This document shows, piece after piece, positions 23,256-34,714 of a stretch of 64,000 nucleotides of DNA (position 1 is the first letter of the stretch; every line of letters starts with the position of its first letter). The stretch comes from Lasioglossum baleicum (lineage: Eukaryota > Arthropoda > Insecta > Hymenoptera > Halictidae), in assembly GCF_051020765.1 (NCBI RefSeq), contig NW_027469556.1, forward strand, positions 1-64,000, given 5' to 3'. The position numbers were made by a program, and so were the translations under genes. Below the pieces are notes generated by a model. It did not search any database. It was not told where the DNA came from and was given only the letters and a program-made list of their open reading frames with translations.

Positions 23256-25209
23256 GGCTAGTCGAGCAAAAACACGTGCGAGAGGATGCATCCCGCAGGC
23301 TAGTCGAGCAAAAACACGTGCGAGAGGATGCATCCCGCAGGCTAGTCGAGTAAAACACGTGTGTGAGGAAGCATCCCGCAGGCTAGTCGAGTAAAAACAC
23401 GTGCGAGAGGATGCATCCCGCAGGCTAGTGGAGTAAAAACACGTGCGAGAGGATACATCCCGTAGGCTAGTCGAGTAAAAACACGTGCGAGAGCATGCAT
23501 CCCGCAGGCTAGTCGAGTAAAAACACGTGCGAGAGGGTGCATCCCGCAGGCTAGTCGAGTAAAAACACGTGCGGGGGGATGCATCCCGCAGGCTAGTCGA
23601 GCAAAAACACGTGCGAGAGGATGCATCCCGCAGGCTAGTCGAGCAAAAACACGTGCGAGAGGATGCATCCCGCAGGCTAGTCGAGCAAAAACACGTGCGA
23701 GAGGATGCATCCCGCAGGCTAGTCGAGCAAAAACACGTGCGAGATGATGCATCCCGCAGGCTAGTCGAGTAAAAACACGTGCGAGAGGATGCATCCTGCA
23801 GGCTTGTCGAGTAAAACACGTGCGAGAGGATGCATCCCGCAGGCTAGTCGAGTAAAAACACGTGCGGGAGGATGCATCCCGCAGGCTAGTCGAGTAAAAA
23901 CACGTGCGAGAGGATGCATCCTGCAGGCTTGTCGAGTAAAACACGTGCGAGAGGATGCATCCCGCAGGCTAGTCGAGCAAAAACACGTGCGAGAGGATGC
24001 ATCCCGCAGGCTAGTCGAGCAAAAACACGTGCGAGAGGATGCATCCCGCAGGCTAGTCGAGTAAAAACACGTGCGAGAGGATGCTTCCCGCAGGCTAGTC
24101 GAGTAAAAACACGTGCGAGAGGATGCTTCCCGCAGGCTAGTCGAGTAAACACACGTGCGAGAGGATGCATCCCGCAGGCTAGTCGAGTAAAAACACGTGC
24201 GAGAGGATGCATCCCGCAGGCTAGTCCAGTAAAAACACGTGCGAGAGGATGCATCCCGCAGGCTAGTCGAGCTAAAACACGTGCGAGATGATGCATCCCG
24301 CAGGCTAGTCGAGTAAAAACACGTGCGAGAGGATACATCCCGCAGGCTAGTCGAGTAAAAACACGGGCGAGAGGATGCATCCCGCAGGCTAGTCGAGTAA
24401 AAACACGTGCGGGAGGATGCATCCCGCAGGCTAGCAGAGTAAAACACGTGCGTGAGGATGCATCCCGCAGTCTAGTCGAGCAAAAACACGTGCGAGAGGA
24501 TGCATCCCGCAGGCTAGTCGAGCAAAAACACGTGCGAGATGATGCATCCCGCAGGCTAGTCGAGTAAAAACACGTGCGAGAGGATACATCCCGCAGGCTA
24601 GTCGAGTAAAAACACGTGCGAGAGGATGCATCCCGCAGGCTAGTCGAGTAAAAAGACGTGCGAGAGGATGCATCCCGCAGGCTAGTCGAGTAAAAACACG
24701 TGCGAGAGGATGCATCCCGCAGGCTAGTCGCGTAAAAACACGTGCGAGAGGATGCATCCCGCAGGCTAGTCGAGTAAAAACACGTGCGAGAGGGTGCATC
24801 CCGCAGGCTAGTCGAGCAAAAACACGTGCGAGAGGATGCATCCCGCAGGCTAGTCGAGTAAAAACACGTGCGAGAGGATACATCCCGCAGGCTAGTCCAG
24901 TAAAAACACGTGCGAGAGGATGCATCCCGCAGGTTAGTCGAGTAAAAAGACGTGCGAGAGGATGCATCCCGCAGGCTAGTCGAGTAAAAACACGTGCGAG
25001 AGGATGCATCCCGCAGGCTAGTCGCGTAAAAACACGTGCGAGAGGATGCATCCCGCAGGCTAGTCGAGTAAAAACACGTGCGAGAGGGTGCATCCCGCAG
25101 GCTAGTCGAGTAAAAACACGTGCGAGAGGATGCATCCCGCAGGCTAGTCCAGTAAAAACACGTGCGAGAGGATGCATCCCGCCGGCTAGTTGAGTAAAAA
25201 CACGTGCGA

Positions 25210-25300
25210 GGTTTTGTGGGATGCGTATGCGCAGGTTTTGTGGGATGCGCATGCGCAGGTTTTTTGGGATGCGCATGCGCAGGTTTTTTGGGACGCGCAT
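25210..25300 (+). repeat. 24-bp block 18, 4 units, GTATG/GACGCG subtype
   Basis: Standard subtype, but the usual ATACACCC and GTGAGAGATG monomers downstream are missing and a GGCTGGTCG monomer follows directly. Confidence 0.95.
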
Positions 25301-26040
25301 GGCTAGTCGAGCAAAAACACGTGCGAGAGGATGCATCCCGCAGGCTAGTCGAGCAAAAACACGTGCGAGAGGATGCACCCCGCAGGCTGGTCGAGTAAAA
25401 ACACGTGCGAGAGGATGCATCCCGCAGGCTAGTCCAGTAAAAACACGTGCGGGAGGATGCATCCCGCAGGCTAGTCGAGCAAAAACACGTGCGAGAGGAT
25501 GCATCCCGCAGGCTAATCGAGCAAAAACACGTGCGAGAGGATGCATCCCGCAGGCTAGTCGAGCAAAAACACGTGCGAGAGGATGCATCCCGCAGGCTAG
25601 TCGAGTAAAAACACGTGCGAGAGGATGCATCCCGCAGGCTAGTCGAGTAAAAACACGTGCGAGAGGATGCATCCCGCAGGCTAGTCCAGTAAAAACACGT
25701 GCGAGAGGATGCATCCCGCAGGCTAGTCGAGTAAAAACACGTGCGAGAGGATACATCCCGCAGGCTAGTCGAGTAAAAACACGTGCGAGAGGATGCATCC
25801 CGCAGGCTAGTCGAGTAAAAACACGTGCGGGAGGATGCATCCCGCAGGCTAGTCGAGCAAAAACACGTGCGAGAGGATACATCCCGCAGGCTAGTCGAGT
25901 AAAAACACGTGCGAGAGGATGCATCCCGCAGGCTAGTCGAGTAAAAACACGTGCGAGAGGATGCATCCCGCAGGCTAGTCCAGTAAAAACACGTGCGAGA
26001 GGATGCATCCCGCAGGCTAGTCGAGTAAAAACACGTGCGA

Positions 26041-26131
26041 GGTTTTGTGGGATGCGCATGCGCAGGTTTTGTGGGATGCGCATGCGCAGGTTTTTTGGGA
26101 TGCGCATGCGCAGGTTTTTTGGGATTCGCAT
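26041..26131 (+). repeat. 24-bp block 19, 4 units
   Basis: The last unit reads GGGATTCGCAT, a private change. Confidence 0.95.
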
Positions 26132-26576
26132 GGCTAGTCGAGCAAAAACACGTGCGAGAGGATGCATCCCGCAGGCTAGTCGAGCAAAAACACGTGCGAG
26201 AGGATGCATCCCGCAGGCTAGTCGAGTAAAACACGTGTGTGAGGAAGCATCCCGCAGGCTAGTCGAGTAAAAACACGTGCGAGAGGATGCATCCCGCAGG
26301 CTAGTGGAGTAAAAACACGTGCGAGAGGATACATCCCGTAGGCTAGTCGAGTAAAAACTCGTGCGAGAGCATGCATCCCGCAGGCTAGTCGAGTAAAAAC
26401 ACGTGCGAGAGGGTGCATCCCGCAGGCTAGTCGAGTAAAAACACGTGCGGGAGGATGCATCCCGCAGGCTAGTCGCGCAAAAACACGTGCGAGAGGATGC
26501 ATCCCGCAGGCTAGTCCAGTAAAAACACGTGCGAGAGGATGCATCCCGCCGGCTAGTTGAGTAAAAACACGTGCGA

Positions 26577-26667
26577 GGTTTTGTGGGATGCGTATGCGCA
26601 GGTTTTGTGGGATGCGCATGCGCAGGTTTTTTGGGATGCGCATGCGCAGGTTTTTTGGGACGCGCAT
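26577..26667 (+). repeat. 24-bp block 20, 4 units, GTATG/GACGCG subtype
   Basis: Partner of the block at 31309 in the 4,732-bp duplication. Confidence 0.95.
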
Positions 26668-27029
26668 GGCTAGTCGAGCAAAAACACGTGCGAGAGGATG
26701 CATCCCGCAGGCTAGTCGAGCAAAAACACGTGCGAGAGGATGCATCCCGCAGGCTAGTCGAGTAAAAAGACGTGCAAGAGGATGCATCCCGCAGGCTAGT
26801 CGAGTAAAAACACGTGCGAGAGGATGCATCCCGCAGGCTAGTCGCGTAAAAACACGTGCGAGAGGATGCATCCCGCAGGCTAGTCGAGTAAAAACACGTG
26901 CGAGAGGGTGCATCCCGCAGGCTAGTCGAGTAAAAACACGTGCGAGAGGATGCATCCCGCAGGCTAGTCCAGTAAAAACACGTGCGAGAGGATGCATCCC
27001 GCCGGCTAGTTGAGTAAAAACACGTGCGA

Positions 27030-27120
27030 GGTTTTGTGGGATGCGTATGCGCAGGTTTTGTGGGATGCGCATGCGCAGGTTTTTTGGGATGCGCATGCGC
27101 AGGTTTTTTGGGACGCGCAT
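27030..27120 (+). repeat. 24-bp block 21, 4 units, GTATG/GACGCG subtype
   Basis: Lies 453 bp from block 20, so it is a local tandem repeat of the same subtype. Its partner is at 31762. Confidence 0.95.
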
Positions 27121-27734
27121 GGCTAGTCGAGCAAAAACACGTGCGAGAGGATGCATCCCGCAGGCTAGTCGAGCAAAAACACGTGCGAGAGGATGCACCC
27201 CGCAGGCTAGTCGAGTAAAAACACGTGCGAGAGGATACACCCCGCAGGCTAGTCGAGTAAAAACACGTGAGAGATGATGCATCCCGCAGGCTAGTCGAGT
27301 AAAAAGACGTGCGAGATTATGCATCCCGCAGGCTAGTCGAGTAAAAACACGTGCGAGAGGATGCATCCCGCAGGCTGGTCGAGTAAAAACACGTGCGAGA
27401 GGATGCATCCCGCAGGCTAGTCCAGTAAAAACACGTGCGGGAGGATGCATCCCGCAGGCTAGTCGAGCAAAAACACGTGCGAGAGGATGCATCCCGCAGG
27501 CTAATCGAGCAAAAACACGTGCGAGAGGATGCATCCCGCAGGCTAGTCGAGCAAAAACACGTGCGAGAGGATGCATCCCGCAGGCTAGTCGAGTAAAAAC
27601 ACGTGCGAGAGGATGCATCCCGCAGGCTAGTCGAGTGAAAACACGTGCGAGAGGATGCATCCCGCAGGCTAGTCCAGTAAAAACACGTGCGAGAGGATGC
27701 ATCCCGCAGGCTAGTCGAGTAAAAACACGTGCGA

Positions 27735-27777
27735 GGTTTTGTGGGATGCGCATGCGCTGGTTTTTTGGGATGCACAT
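27735..27777 (+). repeat. 24-bp block 22, 2 units
   Basis: The last unit reads GGGATGCACATGG, a CpG-to-CpA change shared with its partner at 32467. Confidence 0.95.
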
Positions 27778-27945
27778 GGCTAGTCGAGCAAAAACACGTG
27801 CGAGAGGATACATCCCGCAGGCTAGTCGAGCAAAAACACGTGCGAGAGGATGCATCCCGCAGGCTAGTCGAGTAAAAACACGTGCGAGAGGATACATTCC
27901 GCAGGCTAGTCGAGTAAAAACACGTGCGAGAGGATGCATCCCGCA

Positions 27946-28867
27946 GGCTAGTCGAGTAAAAACACGTGCGGGAGGATGCATCCCGCGGGCTAGCAGAGTA
28001 AAACACGTGCGTGAGTATGCATCCCGCAGGCTAGTCGAGTAAAAACACGTGCGAGAGGATGCATCCCGCAGGCTAGTGGAGTAAAAACACGTGCGAGAGG
28101 ATACATCCCGTAGGCTAGTCGAGTAAAAACACGTGCGAGAGCATGCATCCCGCAGGCTAGTCGAGTAAAAACACGTGCGAGAGGGTGCATCCCGCAGGCT
28201 GGTCGAGTAAAAACACGTGCGAGAGGATGCATCCCGCAGTCTAGTCGAGTAAAAACACGTGCGAGAGGATGCATCCCGCAGGCTAGTCCAGTAAAAACAC
28301 GTGCGAGAGGATGCATCCCGCAGGCTAGTCGAGTAAAAACACGTGCGAGAGGATGCATCCCGCAGGCTAGTCGAGCAAAAACACGTGCGAGATGATGCAT
28401 CCCGCAGGCTAGTCGAGTAAAAACACGTGCGGGAGGATGCATCCCGCGGGCTAGCAGAGTAAAACACGTGCGTGAGGATGCATCCCGCAGGCTAGTCGAG
28501 TAAAAACACGTGCGAGAGGATGCATCCCGCAGGCTAGTGGAGTAAAAACACGTGCGAGAGGATACATCCCGTAGGCTAGTCGAGTAAAAACACGTGCGAG
28601 AGCATGCATCCCGCAGTCTAGTCGAGTAAAAACACGTGCGAGAGGGTGCATCCCGCAGGCTGGTCGAGTAAAAACACGTGCGAGAGGATGCATCCCGCAG
28701 GCTAGTCCAGTAAAAACACGTGCGAGAGGATGCATCCCGCAGGCTAGTCGAGTAAAAACACGTGCGGGAGGATGCATCCCGCAGGCTAGTCGAGCAAAAA
28801 CACGTGCGAGAGGATACATCCCGCAGGCTAGTCGAGTAAAAACACGTGCGAGAGGATGCATCCCTCA
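27946..28867 (+). repeat. Nested 461-bp tandem shift
   Basis: The GCGGGCTAGCAGAG 4-A marker occurs at 28006 and 28467, with the same series of following variants (AGTGGAG, CCCGTAGG, GAGAGCATGC, GAGAGGGTGC, GGCTGGTCG). The length 461 equals ten 42-mers plus one 41-mer. The same pair is carried in copy 2 at 32738 and 33199. Outer limits are approximate. Confidence 0.75.
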
Positions 28868-28977
28868 GGCTAGTCGAGTAAAAACACGTGCGAGAGGATG
28901 CATCCCGCAGGCTAGTCCAGTAAAAACACGTGCGAGAGGATGCATCCCGCAGGCTAGTCGAGTAAAAACACGTGCGA

Positions 28978-29068
28978 GGTTTTGTGGGATGCGCATGCGC
29001 AGGTTTTGTGGGATGCGCATGCGCAGGTTTTTTGGGATGCGCATGCGCAGGTTTTTTGGGATGCGCAT
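28978..29068 (+). repeat. 24-bp block 23, 4 units
   Basis: Canonical; first unit of the 914-bp duplication. Confidence 0.95.
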
Positions 29069-29891
29069 GGCTAGTCGAGCAAAAACACGTGCGAGAGGAT
29101 GCATCCCGCAGGCTAGTCGAGCAAAAACACGTGCGAGAGGATGCATCCCGCAGGCTAGTCGAGTAAAACACGTGCGTGAGGAAGCATCCCGCAGGCTAGT
29201 CGAGTAAAAACACGTGCGAGAGGATGCATCCCGCAGGCTAGTGGAGTAAAAACACGTGCGAGAGGATACATCCCGTAGGCTAGTCGAGTAAAAACACGTG
29301 CGAGAGCATGCATCCCGCAGGCTAGTCGAGTAAAAACACGTGCGAGAGGGTGCATCCCGCAGGCTAGTCGAGTAAAAACACGTGCGGGAGGATGCATCCC
29401 GCAGGCTAGTCGAGCAAAAACACGTGCGAGAGGATGCATCCCGCAGGCTAGTCGAGCAAAAACACGTGCGAGAGGATGCATCCCGCAGGCTAGTCGAGCA
29501 AAAACACGTGCGAGAGGATGCATCCCGCAGGCTAGTCGAGCAAAAACACGTGCGAGATGATGCATCCCGCAGGCTAGTCGAGTAAAAACACGTGCGAGAG
29601 GATACATCCCGCAGGCTAGTCGAGTAAAAACACGGGCGAGAGGATGCATCCCGCAGGCTAGTCGAGTAAAAACACGTGCGGGAGGATGCATCCCGCAGGC
29701 TAGTCGAGCAAAAACACGTGCGAGAGGATACATCCCGCAGGCTAGTCGAGTAAAAACACGTGCGAGAGGATGCATCCCGCAGGCTAGTCGAGTAAAAACA
29801 CGTGCGAGAGGATGCATCCCGCAGGCTAGTCCAGTAAAAACACGTGCGAGAGGATGCATCCCGCAGGCTAGTCGAGTAAAAACACGTGCGA

Positions 29892-29982
29892 GGTTTTGTG
29901 GGATGCGCATGCGCAGGTTTTGTGGGATGCGCATGCGCAGGTTTTTTGGGATGCGCATGCGCAGGTTTTTTGGGATGCGCAT
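29892..29982 (+). repeat. 24-bp block 24, 4 units
   Basis: Canonical; second unit of the 914-bp duplication. Confidence 0.95.
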
Positions 29983-31308
29983 GGCTAGTCGAGCAAAAAC
30001 ACGTGCGAGAGGATGCATCCCGCAGGCTAGTCGAGCAAAAACACGTGCGAGAGGATGCATCCCGCAGGCTAGTCGAGTAAAACACGTGCGTGAGGAAGCA
30101 TCCCGCAGGCTAGTCGAGTAAAAACACGTGCGAGAGGATGCATCCCGCAGGCTAGTGGAGTAAAAACACGTGCGAGAGGATACATCCCGTAGGCTAGTCG
30201 AGTAAAAACACGTGCGAGAACATGCATCCCGCAGGCTAGTCGAGTAAAAACACGTGCGAGAGGGTGCATCCCGCAGGCTAGTCGAGTAAAAACACGTGCG
30301 GGAGGATGCATCCCGCAGGCTAGTCGAGCAAAAACACGTGCGAGAGGATGCATCCCGCAGGCTAGTCGAGCAAAAACACGTGCGAGAGGATGCATCCCGC
30401 AGGCTAGTCGAGCAAAAACACGTGCGAGAGGATGCATCCCGCAGGCTAGTCGAGCAAAAACACGTGCGAGATGATGCATCCCGCAGGCTAGTCGAGTAAA
30501 AACACGTGCGAGAGGATACATCCCGCAGGCTAGTCGAGTAAAAACACGGGCGAGAGGATGCATCCCGCAGGCTAGTCGAGTAAAAACACGTGCGGGAGGA
30601 TGCATCCCGCAGGCTAGTCGAGTAAAAACACGTACGAGAGGATGCATCCTGCAGGCTTGTCGAGTAAAACACGTGCGAGAGGATGCATCCCGCAGGCTAG
30701 TCGAGCAAAAACACGTGCGAGAGGATGCATCCCGCAGGCTAGTCGAGCAAAAACACGTGCGAGAGGATGCATCCCGCAGGCTAGTCGAGTAAAAAGACGT
30801 GCGAGAGGATGCATCCCGCAGGCTAGTCGAGTAAAAACACGTGCGAGAGGATGCATCCCGCAGGCTAGTCGCGTAAAAACACGTGCGAGAGGATGCATCC
30901 CGCAGGCTAGTCGAGTAAAAACACGTGCGAGAGGGTGCATCCCGCAGGCTAGTCGAGTAAAAACACGTGCGAGAGGATGCATCCCGCAGGCTAGTCCAGT
31001 AAAAACACGTGCGAGAGGATGCATCCCGCCGGCTAGTTGAGTAAAAACACGTGCGAGAGGATACATCCCGTAGGCTAGTCGAGTAAAAACTCGTGCGAGA
31101 GCATGCATCCCGCAGGCTAGTCGAGTAAAAACACGTGCGAGAGGGTGCATCCCGCAGGCTAGTCGAGTAAAAACACGTGCGGGAGGATGCATCCCGCAGG
31201 CTAGTCGAGCAAAAACACGTGCGAGAGGATGCATCCCGCAGGCTAGTCCAGTAAAAACACGTGCGAGAGGATGCATCCCGCCGGCTAGTTGAGTAAAAAC
31301 ACGTGCGA

Positions 31309-31399
31309 GGTTTTGTGGGATGCGTATGCGCAGGTTTTGTGGGATGCGCATGCGCAGGTTTTTTGGGATGCGCATGCGCAGGTTTTTTGGGACGCGCAT
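31309..31399 (+). repeat. 24-bp block 25, 4 units, GTATG/GACGCG subtype
   Basis: Copy of the block at 26577. Confidence 0.95.
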
Positions 31400-31761
31400 G
31401 GCTAGTCGAGCAAAAACACGTGCGAGAGGATGCATCCCGCAGGCTAGTCGAGCAAAAACACGTGCGAGAGGATGCATCCCGCAGGCTAGTCGAGTAAAAA
31501 GACGTGCGAGAGGATGCATCCCGCAGGCTAGTCGAGTAAAAACACGTGCGAGAGGATGCATCCCGCAGGCTAGTCGCGTAAAAACACGTGCGAGAGGATG
31601 CATCCCGCAGGCTAGTCGAGTAAAAACACGTGCGAGAGGGTGCATCCCGCAGGCTAGTCGAGTAAAAACACGTGCGAGAGGATGCATCCCGCAGGCTAGT
31701 CCAGTAAAAACACGTGCGAGAGGATGCATCCCGCCGGCTAGTTGAGTAAAAACACGTGCGA

Positions 31762-31852
31762 GGTTTTGTGGGATGCGTATGCGCAGGTTTTGTGGGATGC
31801 GCATGCGCAGGTTTTTTGGGATGCGCATGCGCAGGTTTTTTGGGACGCGCAT
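31762..31852 (+). repeat. 24-bp block 26, 4 units, GTATG/GACGCG subtype
   Basis: Copy of the block at 27030. Confidence 0.95.
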
Positions 31853-32466
31853 GGCTAGTCGAGCAAAAACACGTGCGAGAGGATGCATCCCGCAGGCTAG
31901 TCGAGCAAAAACACGTGCGAGAGGATGCACCCCGCAGGCTAGTCGAGTAAAAACACGTGCGAGAGGATACACCCCGCAGGCTAGTCGAGTAAAAACACGT
32001 GAGAGATGATGCATCCCGCAGGCTAGTCGAGTAAAAAGACGTGCGAGATTATGCATCCCGCAGGCTAGTCGAGTAAAAACACGTGCGAGAGGATGCATCC
32101 CGCAGGCTGGTCGAGTAAAAACACGTGCGAGAGGATGCATCCCGCAGGCTAGTCCAGTAAAAACACGTGCGGGAGGATGCATCCCGCAGGCTAGTCGAGC
32201 AAAAACACGTGCGAGAGGATGCATCCCGCAGGCTAATCGAGCAAAAACACGTGCGAGAGGATGCATCCCGCAGGCTAGTCGAGCAAAAACACGTGCGAGA
32301 GGATGCATCCCGCAGGCTAGTCGAGTAAAAACACGTGCGAGAGGATGCATCCCGCAGGCTAGTCGAGTGAAAACACGTGCGAGAGGATGCATCCCGCAGG
32401 CTAGTCCAGTAAAAACACGTGCGAGAGGATGCATCCCGCAGGCTAGTCGAGTAAAAACACGTGCGA

Positions 32467-32509
32467 GGTTTTGTGGGATGCGCATGCGCTGGTTTTTTGG
32501 GATGCACAT
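32467..32509 (+). repeat. 24-bp block 27, 2 units
   Basis: Copy of the block at 27735, with the same GCACATGG change. Confidence 0.95.
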
Positions 32510-33709
32510 GGCTAGTCGAGCAAAAACACGTGCGAGAGGATACATCCCGCAGGCTAGTCGAGCAAAAACACGTGCGAGAGGATGCATCCCGCAGGCTAGT
32601 CGAGTAAAAACACGTGCGAGAGGATACATTCCGCAGGCTAGTCGAGTAAAAACACGTGCGAGAGGATGCATCCCGCAGGCTAGTCGAGTAAAAACACGTG
32701 CGGGAGGATGCATCCCGCGGGCTAGCAGAGTAAAACACGTGCGTGAGTATGCATCCCGCAGGCTAGTCGAGTAAAAACACGTGCGAGAGGATGCATCCCG
32801 CAGGCTAGTGGAGTAAAAACACGTGCGAGAGGATACATCCCGTAGGCTAGTCGAGTAAAAACACGTGCGAGAGCATGCATCCCGCAGGCTAGTCGAGTAA
32901 AAACACGTGCGAGAGGGTGCATCCCGCAGGCTGGTCGAGTAAAAACACGTGCGAGAGGATGCATCCCGCAGTCTAGTCGAGTAAAAACACGTGCGAGAGG
33001 ATGCATCCCGCAGGCTAGTCCAGTAAAAACACGTGCGAGAGGATGCATCCCGCAGGCTAGTCGAGTAAAAACACGTGCGAGAGGATGCATCCCGCAGGCT
33101 AGTCGAGCAAAAACACGTGCGAGATGATGCATCCCGCAGGCTAGTCGAGTAAAAACACGTGCGGGAGGATGCATCCCGCGGGCTAGCAGAGTAAAACACG
33201 TGCGTGAGGATGCATCCCGCAGGCTAGTCGAGTAAAAACACGTGCGAGAGGATGCATCCCGCAGGCTAGTGGAGTAAAAACACGTGCGAGAGGATACATC
33301 CCGTAGGCTAGTCGAGTAAAAACACGTGCGAGAGCATGCATCCCGCAGTCTAGTCGAGTAAAAACACGTGCGAGAGGGTGCATCCCGCAGGCTGGTCGAG
33401 TAAAAACACGTGCGAGAGGATGCATCCCGCAGGCTAGTCCAGTAAAAACACGTGCGAGAGGATGCATCCCGCAGGCTAGTCGAGTAAAAACACGTGCGGG
33501 AGGATGCATCCCGCAGGCTAGTCGAGCAAAAACACGTGCGAGAGGATACATCCCGCAGGCTAGTCGAGTAAAAACACGTGCGAGAGGATGCATCCCTCAG
33601 GCTAGTCGAGTAAAAACACGTGCGAGAGGATGCATCCCGCAGGCTAGTCCAGTAAAAACACGTGCGAGAGGATGCATCCCGCAGGCTAGTCGAGTAAAAA
33701 CACGTGCGA

Positions 33710-33800
33710 GGTTTTGTGGGATGCGCATGCGCAGGTTTTGTGGGATGCGCATGCGCAGGTTTTTTGGGATGCGCATGCGCAGGTTTTTTGGGATGCGCAT
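33710..33800 (+). repeat. 24-bp block 28, 4 units
   Basis: Copy of the block at 28978. Confidence 0.95.
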
Positions 33801-34623
33801 GGCTAGTCGAGCAAAAACACGTGCGAGAGGATGCATCCCGCAGGCTAGTCGAGCAAAAACACGTGCGAGAGGATGCATCCCGCAGGCTAGTCGAGTAAAA
33901 CACGTGCGTGAGGAAGCATCCCGCAGGCTAGTCGAGTAAAAACACGTGCGAGAGGATGCATCCCGCAGGCTAGTGGAGTAAAAACACGTGCGAGAGGATA
34001 CATCCCGTAGGCTAGTCGAGTAAAAACACGTGCGAGAGCATGCATCCCGCAGGCTAGTCGAGTAAAAACACGTGCGAGAGGGTGCATCCCGCAGGCTAGT
34101 CGAGTAAAAACACGTGCGGGAGGATGCATCCCGCAGGCTAGTCGAGCAAAAACACGTGCGAGAGGATGCATCCCGCAGGCTAGTCGAGCAAAAACACGTG
34201 CGAGAGGATGCATCCCGCAGGCTAGTCGAGCAAAAACACGTGCGAGAGGATGCATCCCGCAGGCTAGTCGAGCAAAAACACGTGCGAGATGATGCATCCC
34301 GCAGGCTAGTCGAGTAAAAACACGTGCGAGAGGATACATCCCGCAGGCTAGTCGAGTAAAAACACGGGCGAGAGGATGCATCCCGCAGGCTAGTCGAGTA
34401 AAAACACGTGCGGGAGGATGCATCCCGCAGGCTAGTCGAGCAAAAACACGTGCGAGAGGATACATCCCGCAGGCTAGTCGAGTAAAAACACGTGCGAGAG
34501 GATGCATCCCGCAGGCTAGTCGAGTAAAAACACGTGCGAGAGGATGCATCCCGCAGGCTAGTCCAGTAAAAACACGTGCGAGAGGATGCATCCCGCAGGC
34601 TAGTCGAGTAAAAACACGTGCGA

Positions 34624-34714
34624 GGTTTTGTGGGATGCGCATGCGCAGGTTTTGTGGGATGCGCATGCGCAGGTTTTTTGGGATGCGCATGCGCAGGTTT
34701 TTTGGGATGCGCAT
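34624..34714 (+). repeat. 24-bp block 29, 4 units
   Basis: Copy of the block at 29892. Confidence 0.95.

Larger units (their letters stand above)
28720..30621 (+). repeat. Nested 914-bp tandem duplication
   Basis: The 4-unit blocks at 28978 and 29892 and the 4-A monomers at 29171 and 30085 are 914 bp apart. That length equals one 117-bp composite, one 41-mer and 18 42-mers. A private CCCTCAGG change near 28864 is in the first unit only. The whole pair was later copied to 33452-35353, so this event predates the 4,732-bp duplication. Confidence 0.88.
26306..30795 (+). repeat. 4,732-bp higher-order duplication, copy 1
   Basis: This matches 31038-35527 without a net insertion or deletion. All five 24-bp blocks and all five 4-A monomers sit at a shift of exactly 4,732 bp. 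The shift length equals the sum of four 117-bp composites, one 69-bp composite, five 41-mers and 95 42-mers. Three single-base differences that I found are C/A at 26476/31208, A/G at 26776/31508 and G/T at 30487/35219. The final 242 bp before copy 2 (30796-31037) resemble about 26762-27010. Confidence 0.93.
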
